From CALCKU01 sp964607445 (lineage in GTDB: Bacteria; Pseudomonadota; Alphaproteobacteria; Caulobacterales; Maricaulaceae), in NCBI GenBank assembly GCA_964607445.1, contig CAZSKN010000068.1:1-5903 (forward strand): 5,903 nt of DNA, given 5' to 3'. Within the stretch, counting starts at the first letter, position 1. Each line of letters begins with the position of its first letter. The notes below the pieces were generated by a model. It searched no databases, was not told the DNA's origin, and worked only from the letters and a program-made list of their open reading frames with translations. The translations under genes were made by a program, and so were the position numbers. Below, in pieces: positions 1-4,856 of this stretch.

Positions 1-2
1 AT

Positions 3-902
3 GCAACATTTAATGGGACATGGCCGTTTAAACCTCATTTTTCGAACGCTCCGGGCTTTCGCATGCACTATGTTGATGAAGGCAAGGGCGAACCTATTCT
101 ATGTCTTCATGGAGAGCCTACTTGGGGCTATTTATATCGCAATTTCATTCCGAAACTTTCTGAAAATTACCGCGTCGTTGTCCCCGACCATATGGGGTTT
201 GGGAAAAGCGAGACACCGCAAGACCGATTTTATACCCATAAAACCCATGTTGAAAATCTGGTGGCTCTGGTTAAAGAGCTTGACCTAAAAGATATTACTC
301 TGGTCGTGCAAGACTGGGGCGCTCCGATCGGAGGCGGCTTATTGGCGATGGAACCGGACCGCGTAAAACGGATTTTTGTGTTTAACGGCGTGCTTTATCC
401 GTTTTTTGACATGGCCCCTTATGGGGAGCTTCTTGCGACGTCGCCGTGGTTTCAATTTATCACACAAACCGATCCTAAACCGACTTTGGAAAATCTGAAA
501 TATACGGTGTTGAGCATTATGAAGCTGATCGGATTTCAAAATACAGCCGCTGTTGATCAAGACTGGCTTGAGGCTTATTCTGCGCCGTTTCAAACCAAGG
601 AAGAGTGCTTGGGCGCGGTAGAGTTTCCTATTGATGCTATTTCAGGCCGGTTCGCGACAGAACATGTTATGGAAATGCCGTCAGAGGAATTGAAAGCGCG
701 GGTTAGGGATATGCCGGCCATGCTGGTCAATGGTATCCATGACCATGCTCAACCGCAGGACTTTACCTTTGGGGCGTTCAAAGATGTCTTTGGCGAGGAC
801 AAACCGATGATAACGCTGCCTAATGCCGGACACTTTGCTCAGGAAGACGCACCGGAGACATTAGTGGCTTTGATCGAGGCTTTTATTCAAAGTCATAAAT
901 AA
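3..902 (+). CDS. Alpha/beta hydrolase, haloalkane dehalogenase (DhlA-like) family; 5' end outside window
   Basis: The frame is open from position 3. The first ATG is at 63, but the 20 residues before it (ending WPFKPHFSNAPGFR) read like a normal dehalogenase-family N-terminus, so the true start lies left of the window; 299 residues are visible against about 300-310 for the family. Counting from the ATG at 63, the oxyanion motif HGEPTW is at 16-21, the nucleophile motif VVQDWG carries Asp84 and the halide-type Trp85, the acid is Asp227 (NGIHDHAQ), and the catalytic His257 lies in NAGHFAQED. This is the Asp-Asp-His triad of subfamily I, whose members hydrolyse a carbon-halogen bond through an ester on the nucleophilic Asp. 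The cap domain runs roughly from 110 to 200. The second halide-holding Trp of DhlA (Trp175) aligns with Leu145, so true dehalogenase activity is uncertain; another hydrolase substrate is possible. No signal peptide is visible. Family confident, substrate unknown. Confidence 0.9.
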   Translation, partial: ATFNGTWPFKPHFSNAPGFRMHYVDEGKGEPILCLHGEPTWGYLYRNFIPKLSENYRVVVPDHMGFGKSETPQDRFYTHKTHVENLVALVKELDLKDITLVVQDWGAPIGGGLLAMEPDRVKRIFVFNGVLYPFFDMAPYGELLATSPWFQFITQTDPKPTLENLKYTVLSIMKLIGFQNTAAVDQDWLEAYSAPFQTKEECLGAVEFPIDAISGRFATEHVMEMPSEELKARVRDMPAMLVNGIHDHAQPQDFTFGAFKDVFGEDKPMITLPNAGHFAQEDAPETLVALIEAFIQSHK

Positions 903-914
903 GCTATAGGTTAT

Positions 915-949
915 AATTTATCGGGGTGATTATTTGGCCCCGATAAATT
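915..949 (+). terminator. Strong hairpin after the hydrolase gene, probable terminator
   Basis: A perfect 12-bp inverted repeat (AATTTATCGGGG / CCCCGATAAATT, arms 915-926 and 938-949) encloses an 11-base loop and begins 12 bases after the hydrolase stop. Four G-C pairs at the loop end and an A/T-rich base suit an intrinsic terminator. The T run after the stem is only one base beyond the TT inside the arm, so the U-tract is poor and termination may be partial. The symmetric A/T flanks would let it act on either strand. Confidence 0.6.
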
Positions 950-958
950 TGGCCGATA

Positions 959-973
959 ATGAATGGTATTCAT
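959..973. repeat. Small perfect dyad ATGAAT-GGT-ATTCAT
   Basis: A 6-bp perfect inverted repeat with a 3-base centre lies ten bases after the hydrolase terminator hairpin. It could be an operator half-site pair for an unknown regulator or a chance dyad in A/T-rich DNA. It resembles a Fur box only loosely and I do not call it one. No function is shown. Confidence 0.25.
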
Positions 974-1032
974 AGGTGTAAAATCGTAAATTTGGGGCGC
1001 TTGAAAAGCAAATGCCAAGCCGTGAATTCGTC

Positions 1033-1152
1033 ATGATATTATATTATAAAAGGCACGATATCATTACCCCGTGTTTTGCTAGAGTTGGTCTTTGTCCGGC
1101 GTTATTTATTATCGGGAGTATTTTATTGTAATGCTGAAAAGACAGTTATAAG
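1033..1152 (+). promoter_or_regulatory. Candidate upstream control region of the dehydroquinase pair
   Basis: The A/T-rich stretch before the tandem dehydroquinase genes holds a 7-bp inverted repeat (ATGATAT 1033-1039, ATATCAT 1058-1064) and two weak promoter-like pairs. One is TTGGTC (1085-1090) with TATTAT (1107-1112), spacing 16. The other is TTGTAA (1126-1131) with TATAAG (1147-1152), spacing 15. Each has a good -10 and a poor -35 or short spacing. A promoter is expected here because a hairpin separates this unit from the hydrolase, but the exact one cannot be chosen by eye. Confidence 0.25.
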
Positions 1153-1188
1153 TATTCTGATCCATAAATGTTTTGCAAAGAGATGTCC

Positions 1189-1656
1189 GTGTCAAAAAAA
1201 ATTCTAATTTTAAATGGCCCGGGCTTCAGCGATATTGAACATATTCGTCAGCATTATTCTCCTGATATTACGCTTGAGAAAATTGAAAAAGAATGCGCAG
1301 CCGAATGTGCGAAACATGATTTTGAAATGTCTTTTCGTCAAAGTGAGCATGACGATGAAATCTTTGGGATGATCGCGACTGATGCTGTCGAGTATGATTT
1401 ATTGATTATAAATCCGATGGGTCATTATGCCTTGGAGGCGTCGAGCCGCCTTGAGCTTTATCGGGTGGCCATCAAGGCTTTGGCGCTTCGTGGCGTTCCT
1501 GTGATTGAAGTATATTTGAATAATATCTTCCAGACGCCTGATAACATGATAGCCCCCCTACAAGTGCCAGGCGTGCAGATCGGGTTTATTTGCGGGCTCG
1601 GCGTTCAAAGCTATTCTATGGCGATCGCGTCATTAGCCCTGCAGCAAGCGAGATAG
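1189..1656 (+). CDS. Type II dehydroquinase-like protein lacking the catalytic residues (probable pseudoenzyme)
   Basis: This is a divergent paralogue of the next gene. The frame opens at ATG 1168, with another ATG at 1183. I prefer GTG 1189 (155 residues) because AAAGAG sits 6 bases before it and the protein then begins SKKILILNGPG, as AroQ proteins do. Shared fold marks are NGP near the N-terminus, a ...TLEKIEKEC... helix, RQSEHDDE (AroQ has LQSNHEGD), and the C-terminal GLGVQSYS matching AroQ GLGVRGYE. In the alignment with AroQ the active-site Asn of NGPN becomes Gly, the Arg and Tyr of GRREPEIYG become Ile and Ser (an Arg and a Tyr lie one residue away from those columns), His of THTS becomes Glu, His of ELHISN becomes Tyr, and the later Arg becomes Met. 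About eight residues are inserted before the EVYLNN strand. Dehydratase activity is therefore unlikely. It may be a structural or regulatory partner of AroQ, or bind another ligand. Only three bases separate it from aroQ, so the two are probably co-translated. Confidence 0.85.
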   Translation: MSKKILILNGPGFSDIEHIRQHYSPDITLEKIEKECAAECAKHDFEMSFRQSEHDDEIFGMIATDAVEYDLLIINPMGHYALEASSRLELYRVAIKALALRGVPVIEVYLNNIFQTPDNMIAPLQVPGVQIGFICGLGVQSYSMAIASLALQQAR

Positions 1657-1659
1657 TTC

Positions 1660-2112
1660 ATGTCAGGAAATTATAAAGTCAGGGTGATAAACGGGCCTAA
1701 TCTTAATCTATTGGGACGTCGGGAACCTGAAATATATGGCCGTTCGACACTCGCGGATATTGAAAAAAAATGCTCTGAAGTCGCGAAAGAGTGTGGCCTT
1801 GATATAGAGTTCCTGCAATCAAATCATGAAGGTGATCTGATCGATGGAATTCAAAGCGCGATCGGTGAGGTCGAGGCTATAATCATTAATGCGGCCGCTT
1901 ATACGCATACGTCGATTGCCATTCATGATGCGCTTCGTATGTATGATGGCTTGGCGGTTGAGTTACATATTTCCAACCCGCATGCGCGAGAAAAATTTCG
2001 CCATATTTCATATGTCTCTTCGGCTGTGAATGCCGTGATTGCCGGTTTAGGCGTGCGTGGCTACGAACTCGCTGTGAGGTCGGTTGCCAACACATTATCG
2101 GCTAAATCTTAG
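1660..2112 (+). CDS. aroQ: 3-dehydroquinate dehydratase, type II
   Basis: The enzyme removes water from 3-dehydroquinate to give 3-dehydroshikimate, in the shikimate pathway or, run the other way, in quinate use. It is 150 residues long, normal for this flavodoxin-like family, which forms cytoplasmic dodecamers. All expected active-site residues are present: Asn14 in INGPNLNLLG, Arg21 and the catalytic Tyr26 in GRREPEIYG (the flexible lid), Asn77 in INAAAYTHTS, His83 in that motif, His103 in ELHISNPHARE and Arg114 in FRHISY. The C-terminal GLGVRGYE is also typical. ATG 1660 follows the previous stop by three bases, and the weak AAGCGAG site lies inside the end of the upstream gene, which suggests translational coupling to the inactive paralogue. 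The context contains no other shikimate gene, so whether this is the housekeeping copy or a second, specialised one cannot be told from here. Confidence 0.95.
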   Translation: MSGNYKVRVINGPNLNLLGRREPEIYGRSTLADIEKKCSEVAKECGLDIEFLQSNHEGDLIDGIQSAIGEVEAIIINAAAYTHTSIAIHDALRMYDGLAVELHISNPHAREKFRHISYVSSAVNAVIAGLGVRGYELAVRSVANTLSAKS

Positions 2113-2114
2113 CC
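2100..2114 (+). terminator. Short hairpin over the aroQ stop codon, doubtful terminator
   Basis: GGCTAA-ATC-TTAGCC forms a perfect 6-bp stem whose right arm contains the aroQ TAG. No T run follows, so it is a poor intrinsic terminator. It lies at the convergent junction with the dioxygenase gene, where some transcription stop is expected, and it is the best structure I see in the 47-base gap and its edges. Confidence 0.25.
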
Positions 2115-2159
2115 ATCTGGGCTGGCGTTACAGATAATCAAACAGAGATATCGACTATA

Positions 2160-3332
2160 TCAAATACTCAGATCCATGAGATTATAATCTTTGAGTGTGG
2201 ATTGGGTTTGAGCGTTCCATTTAAACTCGTCCTGACGCCCGGCAAAGGGCGCATAAAGATAGGGTGTTTCGCCCGGAAAGCGTTGTCGTCGCGCATCAAT
2301 AGCTAAGCCAATAAGTCGGGAGCGTTCATCAATAAATTTTGCGTCCATGACCGCCGCCTCCGCATGCATTCCGGCACCCCGGATATTGAGGACAGACGTG
2401 CGTTTATGAAAGCCAAAATTAATAGACACACGCGGTTCAAAGCCTGTATTGGCGAACGACCCATGGATAATCTGCCGGCTATTGATGACGACATCACCCG
2501 GATTGCAAATAATCGGTAGGGCGTCCGGTAGACGTTCGCTACCCGTGTCCTTTACCATTTTAGCAATATTCGCACGCCCGTCTTTATGACTGCCCGGAAT
2601 GACCCAGACGCCATTGACCGCGGTACTTCCGTAAACTTGGCCCATGAAGTTGAAACCATGAATGTCAGGATTAAAATCCGGATGCTCCCAATGGGTATCT
2701 CCGTCCTGATGCCAAGATACGGCGGCGCCGACACCCGCATCTTTAATGAACAACCCTTCTGTGAATGGAACGAAGTCGGGGCCATTAATCGCTTCGGTTA
2801 ATTTCATCAAACCCGGATGTCCGTAAACACGTAGGCAGGCGGGTGAAAACTGCAGTGATCCGCTCAGATAAAGTGGTACGGCTGGCGGAGCATCATCAGC
2901 CGCTACGGGTTCAAATAATTTGACTTGATGGCGCCCATTGAACATTTCAGTCCCACCCAACGGGTCGGATAATGGTTTAGCCCATTGCAATGTCGGCGCT
3001 TTATTATCTGCCCCCAGCGCCGGGCGGCCGTGTTTGTCGAGCTTAGCGCCCATATGGATGGGAAAGTTTTCTCGCATATCCGCAAGATCTGACTTTATGT
3101 CCTCAAGCTCGTCTGCGCAGAGAACATTTTCGAGAATATAAAAGCCAAATTCGGAATAAGCGTTTAAAATATCTGTATGTATATTCCCGCCCTCATCATA
3201 TTTGAGCGGTCCGCGATTAGGGAGCGCCAGCGCTCTGGCTTGTCCGTCTATGAGATATGACTTCATGGCTTGGGCGTCGTCTCCGTAATGGGACGCACAT
3301 GCCTCTATTGACCGTTGAATATCTTGAACCAT
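2160..3332 (-). CDS. Phytanoyl-CoA dioxygenase (PhyH) family Fe(II)/2-oxoglutarate oxygenase
   Basis: Members hydroxylate an acyl-CoA or other small molecule using Fe(II), oxygen and 2-oxoglutarate, which becomes succinate. The frame could start at GTG 3347, but ATG 3332 has AAAGAG six bases upstream and a plausible promoter further out, so I choose it (390 residues). The double-stranded beta-helix core carries the iron ligands His208 and Asp210 in SWHQDGDTHW and the distal His290 in RQIIHGSF. Arg301 in EPRVSINFGF is the expected 2-oxoglutarate carboxylate ligand. VWVIPGSHKDG (242-252) and GDVV are also family marks. At 390 residues it is longer than human PHYH or bacterial ectoine hydroxylase, with an extra N-terminal region of about 50 residues and a C-terminal tail. 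It is cytoplasmic, with no signal peptide. It stands divergent to a TetR-type regulator and has dyads over its promoter, so it is probably the regulator's main target. The substrate cannot be deduced. Confidence 0.9.
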   Translation of the reverse strand: MVQDIQRSIEACASHYGDDAQAMKSYLIDGQARALALPNRGPLKYDEGGNIHTDILNAYSEFGFYILENVLCADELEDIKSDLADMRENFPIHMGAKLDKHGRPALGADNKAPTLQWAKPLSDPLGGTEMFNGRHQVKLFEPVAADDAPPAVPLYLSGSLQFSPACLRVYGHPGLMKLTEAINGPDFVPFTEGLFIKDAGVGAAVSWHQDGDTHWEHPDFNPDIHGFNFMGQVYGSTAVNGVWVIPGSHKDGRANIAKMVKDTGSERLPDALPIICNPGDVVINSRQIIHGSFANTGFEPRVSINFGFHKRTSVLNIRGAGMHAEAAVMDAKFIDERSRLIGLAIDARRQRFPGETPYLYAPFAGRQDEFKWNAQTQSTLKDYNLMDLSI

Positions 3333-3349
3333 ATTGGTCTCTTTCACAG

Positions 3350-3382
3350 TTTTAACTATTGTTTAAATTTAATGCATATGCA
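3350..3382. promoter_or_regulatory. Candidate operator: two adjacent dyads in the phyH-tetR gap
   Basis: Two dyads lie side by side. TGCATATGCA (3373-3382) is a perfect 10-bp palindrome within the spacer between the -35 and -10 of the minus-strand promoter. TTTTAAC-TATT-GTTTAAA (3350-3367) is a near-perfect inverted repeat (6 of 7 pairs) over the expected transcription start. TetR-family proteins usually bind dyads in just this position, between themselves and a divergent target. Either one or both could be the operator; assignment is inferred from position. Confidence 0.45.
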
Positions 3383-3396
3383 AATCTGTGAGTCAA
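3367..3396 (-). promoter_or_regulatory. Probable sigma70 promoter of the PhyH-family gene
   Basis: On the minus strand TTGACT (3391-3396) and TTAAAT (3367-3372) are 18 bases apart, matching the consensus at 5/6 and 4/6. A start site near 3360 would leave a leader of about 28 bases before ATG 3332. The -35 lies over the GTG at 3388 that could start tetR, which argues for the later tetR start at 3430. Confidence 0.45.
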
Positions 3397-3429
3397 GAGC
3401 CGGAGAGCCACTTAAGCGAGTCCCTATTC

Positions 3430-4098
3430 ATGCCAACGAAAACCCTTGCCAAAGGAAGTGTGACGCGCACAGCCAATAAGCTTAGGCGCAAGGAACGCAT
3501 ATTGGAGTGTGCAAGACAGATCATTGCCACGCAGGGATATGATGCCCTCACCCTATCACAATTGGCGTCTGATGCTGGGGTGACAATCCCTACCATTCAC
3601 AATCTTTTAGGAAGAAAATCTAAAATCATTGAACATCTGGTGGGTGACGTCATATTACGCATTGGGCAGGTGTTATCGCGCCAAACGGGCGATGATCCGA
3701 TCTTGACGGTTCAGGTTTTCACCGAAGAATTAATATCTTTATATGCGAAGGACGAGGTGCTCTATAAGGCGGCCTTTTTGGCCGGAGAACGTGCAAAGCT
3801 TTTTGAGCATCAAACGCCGCAAGGCATTTTCATGCGATCTTTGGCACTGGCCACCCAGCTTTGCCAAAATGCCAAAATCAAAGGCTATTTGAGGGGGAAG
3901 ATTGAAACAAATATTCTGGCTGAACAGCTATTTGGATGTCAGCGCTTGGCGCGTCATGACTGGATGAATAATTATATAGACCTGAATATGTATAAATCCC
4001 GGGTGCTTTCGGGCATGTTTACAATCTTGGCCGCAGATGCAACGCCTAAATTCAAGGCTCGTCTCATGGCTGAAATTAAAGCTTTAGAGTCTGGGTAA
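3430..4098 (+). CDS. TetR/AcrR-family transcriptional regulator
   Basis: The protein is 222 residues from ATG 3430, a usual TetR length. A GTG at 3388 would add 14 residues, but it has no ribosome site and falls on the -35 of the divergent promoter. ATG 3430 has a weak AAGCGAG nine bases upstream, like that of aroQ. The N-terminal helix-turn-helix spans about residues 20-71: RKERILECARQIIATQGYD, then LTLSQLASDAGVTIPTIHN with the recognition helix around TIPTIHNLLGRK, and KSKIIEHLV as helix 4. A basic stretch (RTANKLRRKER) precedes it. The C-terminal ligand-binding part is helical and too divergent to name an inducer. It probably represses the divergent dioxygenase gene, and perhaps itself, through the dyads at 3350-3382. 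The broken isomerase gene follows on the same strand 105 bases later. Confidence 0.88.
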   Translation: MPTKTLAKGSVTRTANKLRRKERILECARQIIATQGYDALTLSQLASDAGVTIPTIHNLLGRKSKIIEHLVGDVILRIGQVLSRQTGDDPILTVQVFTEELISLYAKDEVLYKAAFLAGERAKLFEHQTPQGIFMRSLALATQLCQNAKIKGYLRGKIETNILAEQLFGCQRLARHDWMNNYIDLNMYKSRVLSGMFTILAADATPKFKARLMAEIKALESG

Positions 4099-4191
4099 TT
4101 ATGTCCGCCGATGACCGTATTTGCAGATCACAGGTTTAGATTTTGCCTTTCTTAAACCATACTCACGGCCTAAGCTCACACCCCGTAATCT

Positions 4192-4198
4192 AAGGGAG
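4192..4198 (+). promoter_or_regulatory. Intact Shine-Dalgarno of the broken isomerase gene
   Basis: AAGGGAG lies five bases before ATG 4204 and is one of the better ribosome sites in the window. It fixes 4204 as the original start, upstream of the in-frame TGA, and shows that the lesion is in the coding part and not in the initiation site. Confidence 0.6.
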
Positions 4199-4203
4199 TG
4201 CCC

Positions 4204-4551
4204 ATGCCCACCCCGATCGATATCTATTGATCTTTTCGTAGTCCTTATTCTTATTTGGCGACGCCGGATATGTTGCGTTTGCGGGATGATTTTGACGCCG
4301 AGGTCAATTTGAGGGTGGTATTGCCGATCGCGATACGGTCTCAGGTGGCCTTGTTTGACCCGTCGAATATGAAACCCGCGATAACAGGCTCTGATCATCA
4401 AGAGGAGGTTGAACGTAATCAGCAGGCGCTGGACGCGGCAGGTCATTGGGGCGTGCCGACTATGGTGGTCAAGGGGGAACCCTTTTTCGGGCAAGATCGT
4501 ATGGAGACGTTACGATGGCGACTGGAGCAAATGAGGCTTGGCACGGGCTAA
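4204..4551 (+). pseudogene. DsbA-like / 2-hydroxychromene-2-carboxylate isomerase family, nonsense codon plus internal deletion
   Basis: From ATG 4204 the reading is MPTPIDIY, then TGA (4228-4230), then in the same frame SFRSPYSYLATPDM and on to TAA 4551. SPYSYL is the N-terminal active-site region of the thioredoxin-fold HCCA isomerase/kappa-GST group, with its Ser-Pro-x-Ser. The end (GSDHQEEVERNQQALDA, then HWGVPTMVV with the cis-proline, then GEPFFGQDRMETL) is the matching C-terminal half. Intact relatives are about 200 residues; here only 115 codons exist. The helical middle is missing near 4375-4390, where DPSNMK runs straight into PAITGSDHQ. Two lesions make a live gene unlikely. The TGA could be a one-base change from TGG, since Trp is plausible at that position (inference). 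A re-start at TTG 4255 would give 98 residues lacking the active-site serines. Live relatives act in aromatic or other ring catabolism with glutathione. Confidence 0.82.
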
Positions 4552-4598
4552 GTTTGAGTTTGGATCAGGACTGGATATAAAATACTGGCCAGAGCCTG

Positions 4599-4627
4599 TA
4601 ACCTAGTGAGCTAGTGGTTAATTTTTT
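4599..4627 (+). terminator. Hairpin followed by T6, probable intrinsic terminator
   Basis: TAACCTAG (4599-4606), loop TGAG, and CTAG-TG-GTTA (4611-4620) pair as an 8-bp stem with a two-base bulge. ATTTTTTC follows at once. It lies about 50 bases after the broken isomerase gene, in the right place to end the tetR/isomerase transcript. The bulge and low G/C make it moderate. Confidence 0.45.
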
Positions 4628-4647
4628 CACGGGTTTTGCTTTTCTTT

Positions 4648-4693
4648 GAGATAAATGGGGCGCAAGGCACGGAAGACCCCGTCGCCTTATCTC
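4648..4693. repeat. Inverted repeat GAGATAA...TTATCTC with inner GGGG/CCCC
   Basis: A perfect 7-bp outer dyad (4648-4654 and 4687-4693) encloses a second possible stem, GGGG (4657-4660) with CCCC (4677-4680), leaving a 16-base loop. No T run follows, so it is not a clear terminator. It may be an RNA structure in a leader or a protein-binding site. It overlaps the first codons of the doubtful small ORF. Confidence 0.35.
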
Positions 4694-4834
4694 TATTTAA
4701 GGGAAGGCCTGATATTGATTGACAAAATATTCGCGGATGAGGCGAGGAAAGAAGGAGAGGATTGTGTGGTGGCCGAATTCGCCATATGTTCAGCTTCAAA
4801 TCATCTGTTGTTTAGGCTAAAGATGAGGGTCTGA
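4655..4834 (+). CDS. Doubtful 59-residue ORF upstream of the flavin enzyme
   Basis: ATG 4655 to TGA 4834 encodes a highly charged peptide (begins MGRKARKTPSPYLYLREG; contains DKIFADEARKEGED) ending 22 bases before the next gene. The start has only GAG four bases upstream. Rare-looking codons (ATA, AGG, GGA) are commoner than in neighbouring genes. The basic start followed by LREG...FADEARKEGED faintly recalls the N-terminal helix of some TetR proteins, so it could be a regulator remnant, but the similarity is too weak to name. It may equally be chance. Confidence 0.2.
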   Translation: MGRKARKTPSPYLYLREGLILIDKIFADEARKEGEDCVVAEFAICSASNHLLFRLKMRV

Positions 4835-4856
4835 AAAGAAAAGAGAAGGCAATCCA

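Larger units (their letters stand above)
4552..4856 (+). other. 305-base stretch without a convincing gene
   Basis: Between the pseudogene stop and the flavin enzyme I see a terminator-like hairpin with T6, a long-armed inverted repeat, a doubtful 59-codon ORF and an isolated good Shine-Dalgarno (AAGGAGAGG, 4752-4760) followed only by an 18-codon GTG frame. TTGACA at 4719-4724 has no matching -10. The mixture of gene-like signals without a gene fits either decayed coding sequence or a regulatory leader for the flavin enzyme. The genuine ribosome site of that enzyme (GAGAAGG, 4843-4849) closes the region. Confidence 0.6.

Noticed and set aside
955..973. Fur box
   Set aside because: The first eight bases fit the 19-base consensus but the rest diverges, leaving about 11 matches; no iron gene is adjacent.
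959..1036. 25-codon ORF after the hydrolase
   Set aside because: No ribosome site, overlaps a dyad, and its composition is that of intergenic DNA.
4133..4158. GGTTTA...TAAACC inverted repeat after tetR as a terminator
   Set aside because: Only six pairs, a 14-base loop and no T run after it; A/T-rich DNA gives such matches by chance.
4228..4230. In-frame TGA read as selenocysteine in a thioredoxin-fold protein
   Set aside because: The TGA lies several residues before the active-site Ser-Pro-x-Ser, not in it. The bases just downstream are A/T-rich with no stem-loop of the bacterial SECIS kind, and the gene is also missing its middle.
4228..4230. TGA decoded as Trp (alternative genetic code)
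   Set aside because: The intact genes use TGG for Trp throughout and have no internal TGA, and the oxygenase gene ends with TGA.
4099..4494. Minus-strand 131-codon frame opposite the broken isomerase gene
   Set aside because: It is the shadow of the plus-strand pseudogene, Arg/His-rich and with no motif.
4719..4724. Perfect TTGACA as -35 for the flavin gene
   Set aside because: The bases 16-18 positions downstream are G-rich (GCGAGG region) with no -10 resemblance.
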